Shown here one piece after another: positions 34,233 to 42,693 of a DNA stretch of 64,000 bases (positions within the stretch are counted from its first letter, which is position 1; the number at the start of each line of letters is the position of its first letter). Made by a program: the position numbers and the translations under genes. This stretch comes from Mesorhizobium ventifaucium (GTDB lineage: Bacteria > Pseudomonadota > Alphaproteobacteria > Rhizobiales > Rhizobiaceae): assembly GCF_935822925.1 (NCBI RefSeq), contig NZ_CAKXZS010000023.1:310001-374000 (forward strand), written 5' to 3'. The notes beneath the pieces are model-generated. The model did not search any database. It saw nothing but the letters and a program-made list of their open reading frames with translations, and was not told the DNA's origin.

Positions 34233-34802
34233 TTAGTTGTTCTTTTTGTTGAGGAAACTCCACGGCAAGTTTGCCGGTAGCGTGATCGTGTCCGGCACGA
34301 GATCGACGTTCGCCACCTCCGCCTTGCGCACTGTGTAACCCGACTGGATCACGCTGACACCGTCGAGGATGAAGAGCTGACTTTTCTCCATGCCCGGCTC
34401 CAGGGCGCCGGTCACGGAAACCGGCTGATAGGCTTGCGACATCCTGTAGGGGCGGGCGGGCGTGACGAGGACGATCTGATTGGGCGGCGGCGTCGGCATG
34501 TGGCTGCACGCCCCTGTCCACGGTACCAGCAGGAACTGATAGACGAGATCGCCGTCCCGATCGAGCGGCAGCGCGTATCCCGCCAGTTGGACGGCCTTGT
34601 CTCGCAAATTGAGAGACAGCGTCTCGCCACGGTCAGGCATTTTTGCCGCGACCATCGGCAATCCGACACTTTCGGCAGCGGGCTGGGTCGCCGGGCGCAG
34701 GTCCTTCCAGAATATGCGCGAGGTTTCGGCGGAAGCGCTGCCCGCCGCTATGGAAATCAGCACGGCCGCCAGCGCCGCTGTCAATTTGAGAGGACTGCTC
34801 AT
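34233..34802 (-). CDS. Exported DUF3299 protein
   Basis: A 189-aa protein with a Sec signal (ending GSASA) and a DUF3299 domain: LAGYALPLDRDGDLVYQFLL, PWTGACSHMPTPPPNQIVLV, and SGYTVRKAEV. Relatives are periplasmic and often encoded near lipoprotein-release-type ABC genes; the function is not established. GGAGAG precedes the ATG at 34802. It ends the minus-strand run begun by the amino-acid importer. Confidence 0.8.
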   Translation of the reverse strand: MSSPLKLTAALAAVLISIAAGSASAETSRIFWKDLRPATQPAAESVGLPMVAAKMPDRGETLSLNLRDKAVQLAGYALPLDRDGDLVYQFLLVPWTGACSHMPTPPPNQIVLVTPARPYRMSQAYQPVSVTGALEPGMEKSQLFILDGVSVIQSGYTVRKAEVANVDLVPDTITLPANLPWSFLNKKNN

Positions 34803-34849
34803 CGTGTGCTCTCCATTTGACAGGAGTAAAGCTGCCGTCGCCGACAGCG

Positions 34850-35428
34850 TCAACGTTCGAGCCGCATCACATGTCGGCGAGAGCCGGCCATGCCGATCTC
34901 ATGGAATTCGCGGGCCACGAACATCTCTCGAAAGCCCATGAAACGGTAACTCGGCGATGCCTGGTCGACCGGATAGGCCTCGATCGTCCTAGCGCCTTTG
35001 GCGAAGGCGTGATCGATGGCCGCGTCGAGCAGGGCGCTTGCCAGTCCACGGCCGCGCGACGCCCTCGGCACATAGAAGCAGACGATCGACCATATGCCTG
35101 CCTCGCTGTCGTCCGGCTCCTGCGACAGCTTGCGATAGGTCTCGCGTGGCGCCACCGAGCACCAGCCGACGATCTTGCCTTCGGCATGGGCGACGATACC
35201 GACCGGCGTGCCGGCTTCGATGAGCGCTATCATGGCCCGTCTCCTCTCATTGTTGGACGCATGCTCGCGGTTTTCAAGGTGGCGCCAGGCCATGCACCAG
35301 CAGTATTTTGGTGCGCCAGGCTGCTCGAACAGGTTCTCGAAATCGGCGCGCGTCGATCGCGTCACCTCAGTAAAGCGGATCTGGTTCCGGTCAGCCTTTC
35401 CTGGCGAGCCGCTCGAGCGTTTTGGCAT
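34850..35428 (-). CDS. GNAT-family N-acetyltransferase
   Basis: A 192-aa acetyltransferase with IVGWCSVAPRETYRKL, IVCFYVPRASRGRGLASALL (acetyl-CoA pyrophosphate loop R-x2-G-x-A) and FMGFREMFVAREFHEIG. The N-terminal CWCMAWRH region is shared with a subgroup of small-molecule GNATs. The ATG at 35428 has GGGAG about 7 bases upstream and lies inside the end of the AlkD gene (38-bp overlap), so the two are probably coupled. Substrate unknown. Confidence 0.82.
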   Translation of the reverse strand: MPKRSSGSPGKADRNQIRFTEVTRSTRADFENLFEQPGAPKYCWCMAWRHLENREHASNNERRRAMIALIEAGTPVGIVAHAEGKIVGWCSVAPRETYRKLSQEPDDSEAGIWSIVCFYVPRASRGRGLASALLDAAIDHAFAKGARTIEAYPVDQASPSYRFMGFREMFVAREFHEIGMAGSRRHVMRLER

Positions 35429-36092
35429 CGGAAAGCTCCCTTGCAGCGTCCTTGCCGATCCAACGCGCCGTCTTGTCGGTCGATCCGGCCAGCTTCTGTG
35501 CCAGGGCAAGGGCAGCGCCGTGCAAATGCAGCGATCGCTTGCCGATAGAGCGAAGCGCCCAGTTCACTGCCTTCTTCACAAAATTACGACCATCGCCAGC
35601 GTGCGCTTCGATGATCGACAGGAAGTCGAGGAAGGTCGCCTCTGGCTCCTTCTTCCGGTGGACGACCGACCAGGCCATCATCGCAAAAGCCGTGCGTCGG
35701 ACGAACTCCCGTTCGTCGGCCGCAAACTCTTCTATCAGTTCCTTCCAGCAATCCGTATCGACAAAGAGATCGGAGACGCCGTCGACGATATCCCACGAGT
35801 CGAAAGTCGCCGCCCATCGTCTTGCATCCGCAGCAGAAAACCGCTTCGGATCGGCTGTGACGGAAGCGATGAACTGCGCTTCCATGATGCCCGACTGCCA
35901 TAGTTCGAAGGCACGGTTATGGTTGCGCTTGATTTTCTTGGCGATCTGCCGCTGCACGCCATGCGGGATACCGAGCGCGCGTTCGATCTTGATGCCGTAG
36001 CGCAGCATGCCAAGGCGATTCTCCTGCGAGCCGATCGAGCGCAGATGGGCGACAATCTCCTCGGCGCTGGATTGTGGCGAAAGCTCGGCCAC
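35391..36092 (-). CDS. DNA alkylation repair protein, AlkD-like HEAT-repeat family
   Basis: A 233-aa all-helical protein with the AlkD pattern: GMLRYGIKIERALGIPHGVQ, DARRWAATFDSWDIVDGVSD (with the conserved Trp and Asp), FVRRTAFAMMAWSVVHRKK and GRNFVKKAVNWALRSIGKRS. AlkD-type glycosylases remove bulky N3/N7 alkyl purines. The start is assigned to a GTG at 36092, just after the stop of the upstream dehydrogenase at 36101; a longer frame would read antisense through that gene and is rejected. Confidence 0.8.
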   Translation of the reverse strand: MAELSPQSSAEEIVAHLRSIGSQENRLGMLRYGIKIERALGIPHGVQRQIAKKIKRNHNRAFELWQSGIMEAQFIASVTADPKRFSAADARRWAATFDSWDIVDGVSDLFVDTDCWKELIEEFAADEREFVRRTAFAMMAWSVVHRKKEPEATFLDFLSIIEAHAGDGRNFVKKAVNWALRSIGKRSLHLHGAALALAQKLAGSTDKTARWIGKDAARELSDAKTLERLARKG

Positions 36093-36100
36093 GACAAAAC

Positions 36101-36970
36101 CTACTTTTCCAATCGCGCCAGCAGCGAAGACGTATCCCAGCGTTTGCCGCCCATCCCCTGCACATCCTTGTAGAATTGGTCGACAAGTGCCGTCACCGGC
36201 AGCTTGGCGCCGTTGCGGTCGGCCTCCGCCAGGCAGATGCCGAGATCCTTGCGCATCCAGTCGACAGCGAAGCCGAAATCGTATTTGCCGGCATTCATCG
36301 TCTTGTGGCGGTTCTCCATCTGCCACGAGCCGGCCGCGCCCTTGGAGATCACCTCGATGACTTTCTCGATGTCGAGCCCGGCCTTCTTGCCGAAATGGAT
36401 GCCTTCGGCCAGCCCTTGGACAAGACCGGCGATGCAGATCTGGTTGATCATCTTGGTGAGCTGGCCCGAGCCGGCCGGACCCATCAGCCCGACCATGCGG
36501 GCATAGGCATCGATGACGGGCTTTGCTTTGTCGAAGGCTTTTTGTTCGCCGCCGACCATGACGGTCAGCACGCCGTTTTCGGCGCCGGCCTGACCGCCGG
36601 AGACCGGCGCGTCGAGGAACGAAAAACCGCCCAATTGCGCTTTCTCCGCCAGTTGGCGCGCGACTTCAGCGGAGGCGGTAGTGTTGTCGATGAAGATGGC
36701 TCCCGACTTCATCGACTGGAATGCACCCTCGGCTCCAATCGTCACCGCACGCAAATCGTCGTCATTCCCAACGCAGGAAAAGACAAAATCCTTGCCGTCG
36801 GCCGCCTCAGTCGGCGTGTTGGCAACACTGCCGCCATGCTGGGCAACCCATTGCTCGCCCTTTGCCCTGGTGCGGTTGTAGACGGTGACGTCGTGGCCGC
36901 CCTTGTTCCTGAGATGTCCGGCCATTGGATAGCCCATGACGCCAAGACCGAGAAATGCCACCGATGCCAT
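36101..36970 (-). CDS. 3-hydroxyisobutyrate-dehydrogenase-family NAD(P) oxidoreductase
   Basis: A 289-aa beta-hydroxyacid dehydrogenase. The N-terminal cofactor site is FLGLGVMGYPMAGHL; the substrate block FLDAPVSGGQAGAENGVLTV and the catalytic lysine in QLTKMINQICIAGLVQGLAE follow, with the helical C-terminal domain after. The family includes HIBADH, tartronate semialdehyde reductase and glyoxylate reductases; the exact substrate is not fixed by these motifs. AAGGGA precedes the ATG. It lies downstream of the amino-acid ABC genes on the same strand. Confidence 0.87.
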   Translation of the reverse strand: MASVAFLGLGVMGYPMAGHLRNKGGHDVTVYNRTRAKGEQWVAQHGGSVANTPTEAADGKDFVFSCVGNDDDLRAVTIGAEGAFQSMKSGAIFIDNTTASAEVARQLAEKAQLGGFSFLDAPVSGGQAGAENGVLTVMVGGEQKAFDKAKPVIDAYARMVGLMGPAGSGQLTKMINQICIAGLVQGLAEGIHFGKKAGLDIEKVIEVISKGAAGSWQMENRHKTMNAGKYDFGFAVDWMRKDLGICLAEADRNGAKLPVTALVDQFYKDVQGMGGKRWDTSSLLARLEK

Positions 36971-37034
36971 GTTTTCGAATCCCTTAGAAGCCTGCTTTCC
37001 GGCCTTCTTAGCGGATCAGGCAAAGCGATGGGAG

Positions 37035-37868
37035 TCAGCGTTGCAGATGGATGGTAATGCGCCGTTCGATCCATTCGACTGCGTGGCGCAGCGTTTCGAC
37101 AATGATCAGATAGATGATCGCCGCCCAGACATAGGACTGGAAGTCGAACGTCCGCGAATAGGTGAGCTTCGTGATGCCCATCAAATCATAGACGGTGATG
37201 ATGGCTACGATCGCCGAGCCCTTGATCATCAGGATGATCTCGTTGCCGTAGGGACGCAGTGCCACGATCAGTGCCTGCGGCAGGATGATCTTCCACATCG
37301 TCTGCAATTTGTGCAGGCCGAGCGAGGCGGCGCCCTCCCACTGACCCCTGGGCACGCTCTCGATCGCGCCGCGCAGGATTTCAGCCTGATAGGCGGCAGT
37401 ATTGAGCGAGAAGGCGAAGATTGCGCAGTTGAACGCCTCGCGGAAAAAGCCCCAGAGGCCAATCATATCGAGCTGCGGCCGGAAGGAGCCTACGCCGTAA
37501 TAGACAAGGAAGGTCTGGGCCAGCAGCGGCGTGCCGCGGAAGAAATAGACATAGGCATAGGCAAGACCCGAAAGAAACCGGTTCTTCGACATGCGGGCAT
37601 AGGCGATCGGCACCGACAGGATCGCGCCAAGCACGATCGAGATGGCGACCAGCAAAAGCGTCACACCCAGGCCTGTCACATAGGACGGCGCATATTTCGC
37701 GAAAAGCTCGCCGTTCCAGGCGACAATGAGGTACGCAGCAATCCCGGCGAGAAAAGCTATCCACATACAGACCAGCGCGTAGCCGAGAATACGTTGGCGC
37801 GGCCAGCCGTGCGGGATTGCTGGCGGTTTTTCGACCTTCGTCGCCACGTCGGCTGCTGCCGCACTCAT
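37035..37868 (-). CDS. Polar amino-acid ABC transporter permease (HisM/ArtM type)
   Basis: A 277-aa inner-membrane permease with a cytosolic N-terminus and about five segments. It has YFFRGTPLLAQTFLVYYG, the block AYQAEILRGAIESVPRGQWE, and the ATPase-contact EAA loop GAASLGLHKLQTMWKIILPQ. ATG 37868 overlaps the preceding permease stop (ATGA), so the two subunits are coupled. No ATPase gene is present in this run, so it must be encoded elsewhere. Confidence 0.9.
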   Translation of the reverse strand: MSAAAADVATKVEKPPAIPHGWPRQRILGYALVCMWIAFLAGIAAYLIVAWNGELFAKYAPSYVTGLGVTLLLVAISIVLGAILSVPIAYARMSKNRFLSGLAYAYVYFFRGTPLLAQTFLVYYGVGSFRPQLDMIGLWGFFREAFNCAIFAFSLNTAAYQAEILRGAIESVPRGQWEGAASLGLHKLQTMWKIILPQALIVALRPYGNEIILMIKGSAIVAIITVYDLMGITKLTYSRTFDFQSYVWAAIIYLIIVETLRHAVEWIERRITIHLQR

Positions 37869-38578
37869 CGCTGCACCTGCTGGCGGCCGACCGCACGTTC
37901 GATCGCATTGATGCCGAAGGACGATATGATGGCGAGGAGCAGATAGATAAGCGCGGCAACACCGAAAAACAGGAAGGCGTGTTTGGTGACGCGGGCGGCG
38001 ACGCCCGCTTGCCGCAATATGTCGGTAAGACCGATGGCGGAAACCAGGGCGGTATCCTTGAGCAGGATGAGCCACAGATTGGCAAGACCCGGCAGCGCGA
38101 TACGGACAAGCTGCGGCAGCACCACAAGGCGCATCGTCTGCCAGCCAGACAGGCCGACCGAATAGCCACCCTCATATTGTCCCTTCGGGATGGCGCGGAA
38201 TGCCGAGAGGAAGACCTCGCTGGCGTAGGACGAGAAGACGACGCCGAGCGCGATCATGCCGGAAACAAAAGCATTCACTTCGACCGCGGCGGTCGGGTCA
38301 TACAGGCGCATCAGTTGCTGGATGCCGATTTGCGCGCCGTAAAAGATCATGAACAGGGTCAGCAGCTCAGGCAGTCCACGAAAGATCGTGGTGTAGATAT
38401 TGCCGGCCAGCCGCAGCGACGGCTCGTTGGATTGCTTGGCCAGCGCAACCAGAAAGCCGATCACCAGACCGAGAGGCAGGGTCGCGGCTGCAAGCGAAAC
38501 GGTGATGAAAACACCATAGGCGATATCGTCGAGCCAGCCTTCGGGTCCCCAACTGAGCAGCGTCCAAACGCTTTGCAT
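37865..38578 (-). CDS. Polar amino-acid ABC transporter permease (HisQ/ArtQ type)
   Basis: A 237-aa inner-membrane permease: GVFITVSLAAATLPLGLVIG, TIFRGLPELLTLFMIFYGAQ, YASEVFLSAFRAIPKGQYEG and the EAA loop GLSGWQTMRLVVLPQLVRIA. It pairs with the HisM-type subunit encoded next. The gap to the binding-protein gene upstream is 112 bases and contains a short inverted repeat. Confidence 0.9.
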   Translation of the reverse strand: MQSVWTLLSWGPEGWLDDIAYGVFITVSLAAATLPLGLVIGFLVALAKQSNEPSLRLAGNIYTTIFRGLPELLTLFMIFYGAQIGIQQLMRLYDPTAAVEVNAFVSGMIALGVVFSSYASEVFLSAFRAIPKGQYEGGYSVGLSGWQTMRLVVLPQLVRIALPGLANLWLILLKDTALVSAIGLTDILRQAGVAARVTKHAFLFFGVAALIYLLLAIISSFGINAIERAVGRQQVQR

Positions 38579-38610
38579 CCGCCTGCCTGTTCTCCTCTAT
38601 GGCTTTTTTG

Positions 38611-38631
38611 AGAGCGCGGCGTCAGCTCTCG
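38611..38631 (-). promoter_or_regulatory. Short inverted repeat between binding-protein and permease genes
   Basis: GAGAGC (38611-38616) and GCTCTC (38626-38631) can form a 6-bp stem with a GC-rich 9-base loop. Position, not strength, suggests an mRNA processing or stabilising hairpin like the one at 6088-6112. Confidence 0.3.
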
Positions 38632-38690
38632 CGCGCCGCGCCTTGCGCAATCGGCGGGATGTCCCGTCGTTCGCTGTCAATCCGGAAGGA

Positions 38691-39473
38691 TCAGGACTCG
38701 CCGCCGTAGACGTCGTACTTGAAGTACTTGTCGTTGATTTCCTTGTACTTTCCGTTGGCGCGGATGGCGTCGATCGCCTTGTTGAACTGATTGACCAACT
38801 CGGTATCACCCTTGCGTACCGCGATGCCGGCGCCCGGACCATGGATCTCGATGTCGGGCGTGATCGCACCGATCAGCTTGCAGCAGGCGCCGTCCGGCGT
38901 GGCAAGCCAGCCTTCGAGAACGGTGATGTCGTCGTTGACCGCATCAACGCGGCCATTGGCGAGATCGAGCTGGTATTCCTGCGCGGTCGGGTACGGCTTG
39001 ATTGTACTGTCGGTATAAGCCTTGGTTGAATAATTGAAGTGGGTGGTGGACGCCTGCACGCCGATCGTCTTGCCGGCCAGGTCCTCCTTGGTCACGCCTT
39101 TGATATCGCTGTCCTTGGGCGCGGCGATCGCCGGCGGCGTGTTGTAGTATTTGTTGGTGAAGTCGACCTTCTCGGCACGCTCCGGGGTGATCGACATCGA
39201 GGCGACGATGGCGTCGAACTTGCCGGCCTGAAGGGCCGGGATGATGCCGTCCCAATCCTGCGCGACGAAAGTGCACTTCACCTTCATCTCGTCGCAAAGC
39301 GCCTTGGCGATATCGATGTCGAAGCCCACGAGCTGGCCATCAGCGGTCAGGTTGTTGAACGGCGGATAGGCTCCCTCCGTGCCGATCCTCAAGGTTTTCT
39401 CCTGAGCCTGGGCAACGCCCAATGTCAGCAGCGCGGCCGATGCGGCGAGCGCTATACGCAGTGCAGTACTCAT
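38691..39473 (-). CDS. Periplasmic polar amino-acid-binding protein (SBP family 3)
   Basis: A 260-aa binding protein with a Sec signal (ALRIALAASAALLTLGVAQA). The mature part starts KTLRIGTEGAYPPFNNL and has DIDIAKALCDEMKVKCTFV, the ligand block DAIVASMSITPERAEKVDFT and GKTIGVQASTTHFNY. The pattern fits lysine/arginine/ornithine or histidine binding. GAGAGGA precedes ATG 39473. It supplies the two downstream permeases. Confidence 0.92.
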   Translation of the reverse strand: MSTALRIALAASAALLTLGVAQAQEKTLRIGTEGAYPPFNNLTADGQLVGFDIDIAKALCDEMKVKCTFVAQDWDGIIPALQAGKFDAIVASMSITPERAEKVDFTNKYYNTPPAIAAPKDSDIKGVTKEDLAGKTIGVQASTTHFNYSTKAYTDSTIKPYPTAQEYQLDLANGRVDAVNDDITVLEGWLATPDGACCKLIGAITPDIEIHGPGAGIAVRKGDTELVNQFNKAIDAIRANGKYKEINDKYFKYDVYGGES

Positions 39474-39566
39474 GATAGTCCTCTCTGTATGTTCCCGGCC
39501 GTCGTTCCGAACGGCTCTGTGGGCGGTTCTGTTGACCGCCGCTGGCGCGATACTCCCATTCTTTCC

Positions 39567-39596
39567 CAAGAAAAAGCAACTGTAAAACCGTTGCTT
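39567..39596 (-). terminator. Rho-independent terminator downstream of mobB
   Basis: A 7-bp stem (AAGCAAC at 39574-39580, GTTGCTT at 39590-39596) with a 9-base loop. On the minus strand it is followed by TTTTTCTT. It ends the mob transcript ahead of the amino-acid-binding protein promoter. Confidence 0.75.
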
Positions 39597-39641
39597 GCGG
39601 GTTTCGCATTCCCAGACAGTACTGACGTTGCGGCAGGCATA

Positions 39642-39677
39642 CCAACGAGGAAAACAGGGGGGCCAACGAGGAAACAG
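39642..39677. repeat. Imperfect 21-bp tandem repeat
   Basis: CCAACGAGGAAAACAG at 39642-39657 recurs as CCAACGAGGAAACAG at 39663-39677, one A shorter. It lies between the mobB stop and the terminator. Confidence 0.65.
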
Positions 39678-39707
39678 CGGGCGGCCGATGCTCCTTCGGC
39701 AGTACCC

Positions 39708-40217
39708 TCAGCGCGTCAAACCTGTCGCGCGCTCGATGAAGTCGGCTATCGATTTGGTGTCGTCGAGATCGAAGACAGGCAGGCTTTCGTCGGCGATGGC
39801 GAAGTTGGCGGCGATGGCGACGATATGCGGATCGTTTGCCGAAAGCGGGGCCCGGTCCTTAGCTTCCAGCCGCCGCGTCTCGATCTTGCTGTGCGCCTCG
39901 CGCTTGTAGCCTTCGACCAGCACGATGTCGGGGGTGCCGAGCCGCGACAGGATTGCGTCCAGCGTTGGTTCGTCCTCGCCGCGCAACTCGTGCATCAGCG
40001 CCCAGCGCCTGTCCGACACGATGGCGACTTCAGTGGCCCCGGCCTGCCTATGGCGAAAACTGTCCGCGCCCGGTTTGTCGATGTCGAAGTCATGATGGGC
40101 GTGTTTTACCGTCGAGACTTTCCAGCCACGCCGGACGAGCTCGGCGACCAGCTTTTCGGTCAGTGTCGTCTTGCCGGAATTCTTCCAGCCGGTGATACCG
40201 AAGACGCGTCTCATCAT
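39708..40217 (-). CDS. mobB: Molybdopterin-guanine dinucleotide biosynthesis protein MobB
   Basis: A 169-aa GTP-binding adaptor protein. The P-loop is GITGWKNSGKTTLTEKLV (residues about 7-24), followed by VSTVKHAHHDFDIDKPGADS and the block DIVLVEGYKREAHSKIE. MobB helps MobA attach GMP to molybdopterin. Its ATG overlaps the stop of the preceding, deleted mobA gene (ATGATG), the normal mobA-mobB coupling. Confidence 0.9.
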   Translation of the reverse strand: MMRRVFGITGWKNSGKTTLTEKLVAELVRRGWKVSTVKHAHHDFDIDKPGADSFRHRQAGATEVAIVSDRRWALMHELRGEDEPTLDAILSRLGTPDIVLVEGYKREAHSKIETRRLEAKDRAPLSANDPHIVAIAANFAIADESLPVFDLDDTKSIADFIERATGLTR

Positions 40218-40389
40218 GGCTTCATGCTCTGCAACAGACCCTCGGCCCGGGCAAGGTCGTCTGATGTATTGATGTCCAGGAAAGGGTCGTGTGTGTGTGA
40301 TGGTCCGACGTCAGCAGGCTCTTGTCGCCGCCGCCCATTCGCCGCGACTGGCTATCGGCCAGAAAAATGCCGGCGCTCTTTTCGGTCAT
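40214..40389 (-). pseudogene. mobA: mobA with a large internal deletion
   Basis: From ATG 40389 the first codons give AGIFLADSQSRRMGGGDKSL, which is the MobA nucleotide-binding N-terminus (usually LAGGQSRRMGGGDKSL), with the Gly-Gly of the loop changed to Asp-Ser. After about 28 codons the sequence jumps, near a CACACACAC run at about 40289-40298, to the MobA C-terminus in another frame: DPFLDINTSDDLARAEGLL, stop at 40216-40214. Roughly 500 bp of the middle of the gene are missing. The product cannot be an active molybdenum cofactor guanylyltransferase. Confidence 0.85.
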
Positions 40390-40430
40390 TGCCTATCGTC
40401 CATGCGGTCACTCGTCGCGAACGGCAAGCC

Positions 40431-41363
40431 CTATATGCCGTCCGGCGCCATATCAGGTCCAGCGCTTTCGGCGGCTGTCTTTCGCCGGCCGACGATCCGT
40501 TCTCGGTAAAGTGCGTAGAGGCCGGAACCGACGATGACGCTGGCGCCGAGGATCATCGGCAGGTCGGGGACGTCGCCGAAGATGAACAGGCCAAGCAGGA
40601 TCGACCAGAGCAGGGCCGTGTAGCGGAACGGCGCGATGAACGAGATGTCGCCCACCCGCATCGCCATGATGATGAACTGGTAACCGATGACCACGAGCAC
40701 TGCCGCCATTGCCAGCGACGCCGTGCTTTCTCCCGTCATAGGGGTCCACCCACCCATTGGCAAAAGCAGCGCCGCGCCGAGCATGGTCATGGCGAGTGCC
40801 GTGGTGGTCGACACCAGCAATGTCGGAATGGCTTGCGGTATCCGCTTGGTTGCGAGGTCACGCACCGCACAACAGGCGACACAGGCCAGCGCCAGCAGCG
40901 AATAGATGCTGAACCCCTCGAAGCCGGGCCGCACGATGATCAGCACGCCGGCAAAACCGATGGCGATGGCCAGCCAACGCCGCCAGCCGACGCGTTCGTT
41001 GAACACAAGTGCTGCGCCCATCGTCACCGCCAGCGGCAGCGCCTGCAGCACGGCCGAGACATTGGCAATCGGCAGATGGGCAAGGGCGATGAGAAACGAC
41101 GCGGTGGCGCCGGCTTCGCCGATCACGCGTATCGCCACCATCGGCTGCAGCATCGAGCCGGGCAGGGCAAGCGCACCGCGTTGCCAGGCAAGCAGGCCTA
41201 CGAAAAGCGACGCGAAGGCGCCGCGGATCAGCATGACCTGCGCCATGTTCATGGACTCCGACGCGACTTTGGTGATCGCGTCGTTGAGGGTGAAACCACT
41301 CATGGCCACCACCATGAACAGCGCGCCGCGAAGATTTGGGGAAAGAAGCAAGGGCGTTACCAC
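40431..41363 (-). CDS. EamA/DMT-family transporter
   Basis: A 310-aa protein with ten predicted membrane segments in two EamA repeats: GALFMVVAMSGFTLNDAITK at the start of repeat 1, ALPLAVTMGAALVFNERVGW at its end, and FRYTALLWSILLGLFIFGD in repeat 2. The family exports metabolites such as amino acids; the substrate is unknown. The start is set at a GTG (41363) with a poor ribosome site, and an in-frame ATG at about 41313 is an alternative. It lies between mobA and moaA without an evident link to the cofactor. Confidence 0.83.
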   Translation of the reverse strand: MVTPLLLSPNLRGALFMVVAMSGFTLNDAITKVASESMNMAQVMLIRGAFASLFVGLLAWQRGALALPGSMLQPMVAIRVIGEAGATASFLIALAHLPIANVSAVLQALPLAVTMGAALVFNERVGWRRWLAIAIGFAGVLIIVRPGFEGFSIYSLLALACVACCAVRDLATKRIPQAIPTLLVSTTTALAMTMLGAALLLPMGGWTPMTGESTASLAMAAVLVVIGYQFIIMAMRVGDISFIAPFRYTALLWSILLGLFIFGDVPDLPMILGASVIVGSGLYALYRERIVGRRKTAAESAGPDMAPDGI

Positions 41364-41500
41364 CGTGGTTCTGCATCAAGCCTCTACCAGCCGGCGGCAA
41401 GACAGCAACGTCAAAGGGCTGGTCCACGGCCTTTCGGCGGCTCGTCACAACCTCCTCGCAAGAGCGGCAGGATCTATTTTCGGCGGTGCGACCAGGAAGA

Positions 41501-42496
41501 TCAGCCGCCGGTGACGCTCATGTGCCGCGATACCGATGGACGGTTGGTGCGGCGGTCGATGATGAAATCATGGCCCTTGGGCTTGCGGCCAATGGCTTCG
41601 TCGATAGCGTCGGCGACCAGTTCGTTGCCTTCGGATGCACGCAACGGTGCGCGCAGGTCGGAGGCATCTTCCTGGCCGAGGCACATATAGAGCGTGCCGG
41701 TGCAGGTCAGCCGGACGCGGTTGCAGCTTTCGCAAAAATTATGCGTCATCGGCGTGATGAAGCCGAGCCTGCCAGCGGTCTCGGCGACGTGGACGTAGCG
41801 GGCCGGGCCACCGGTCTTGTAGGGGATGTCGGTCAGCGTGAACTGCCGCTCAAGTGCTGCGCGCAGCAGCGACAGCGGCAGATACTGGTCGGTTCGGTCG
41901 GCGTCGATCTCGCCCATCGGCATGGTTTCGATGACCGTCAGCTCCATGCCGCGGCCGTGCGCCCAGCGCAGCATCTCCGGCAGCTCGGCGTCGTTGAAAT
42001 CCTTCAGCGCCACCGCATTGAGCTTTACCTTCAGCCCCGCTGCCTGTGCGGTGTCGATGCCATCCATGACCTTGTCGAGATTGCCCCAGCGGGTAATCTG
42101 GCGGAATTTTTCCGGGTCCAGCGTGTCCAGCGAGACGTTGATGCGCTTGACCCCGCAATCGGCGAGCTCAGCGGCAAAGCGCGAAAGCTGCGAGCCGTTG
42201 GTGGTCAGCGTCAGTTCTTCCAGAGCGCCGCTTTCGAGATGACGCGAAATCTGACGCACCAGATGCATGATGTTCTTGCGCACCAGCGGCTCGCCGCCAG
42301 TAAGACGCAGTTTCCTGACGCCCTTTTCGATGAAGACCGTGCATAACCGGTCGAGCTCTTCCAGCGACAGCAGATCCTTCTTGGGAAGGAACGCCATGTC
42401 CTCGGCCATGCAATAGGTGCAGCGGAAGTCGCAGCGGTCGGTGACCGACACCCTGAGATAGCTGATCGTGCGACCAAAAGGATCGATCATGTCCAT
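41501..42496 (-). CDS. moaA: GTP 3',8-cyclase MoaA
   Basis: A 331-aa radical SAM enzyme for the first step of molybdenum cofactor synthesis. The N-terminal Fe-S site is DRCDFRCTYCMAED (Cys22, 26, 29), the C-terminal Fe-S site is FCESCNRVRLTCTGTLYMC, and the protein ends in the required Gly-Gly (SVTGG). LRLTGGEPLVRKN is the SAM-binding region. All features are intact, in contrast to mobA nearby. Confidence 0.95.
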   Translation of the reverse strand: MDMIDPFGRTISYLRVSVTDRCDFRCTYCMAEDMAFLPKKDLLSLEELDRLCTVFIEKGVRKLRLTGGEPLVRKNIMHLVRQISRHLESGALEELTLTTNGSQLSRFAAELADCGVKRINVSLDTLDPEKFRQITRWGNLDKVMDGIDTAQAAGLKVKLNAVALKDFNDAELPEMLRWAHGRGMELTVIETMPMGEIDADRTDQYLPLSLLRAALERQFTLTDIPYKTGGPARYVHVAETAGRLGFITPMTHNFCESCNRVRLTCTGTLYMCLGQEDASDLRAPLRASEGNELVADAIDEAIGRKPKGHDFIIDRRTNRPSVSRHMSVTGG

Positions 42497-42693
42497 GCTG
42501 GTGCGTTTCCCCGGCTGCGAACGGCATCGTTATATATGGCTATGTGATACGATCCAACCTGTCATTCAAGATAAGGGGTTCCGATCCCTGGCAACATCGC
42601 GCCGCCGACAGTTTGTGCCGGAAGTTTCGAAGCAGCCTTTTCCCGCTGCGCGAAGCGGCGTAGGGAAGGACAGATGATGCGGAACTTATCACC

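Noticed and set aside
36093..36326. Longer start for the AlkD-like protein
   Set aside because: The added codons read antisense through the end of the dehydrogenase gene and do not resemble the family.
39039..41690. Plus-strand open frame of 883 codons
   Set aside because: It runs antisense through an amino-acid-binding protein, mobB and an EamA transporter, all with clear motifs. The translation is low-complexity His/Arg/Gly and fits no family.
42497..42693. Molybdenum-cofactor riboswitch upstream of moaA
   Set aside because: No matching conserved stem-loop core was visible, and that RNA class is not usual in this group.
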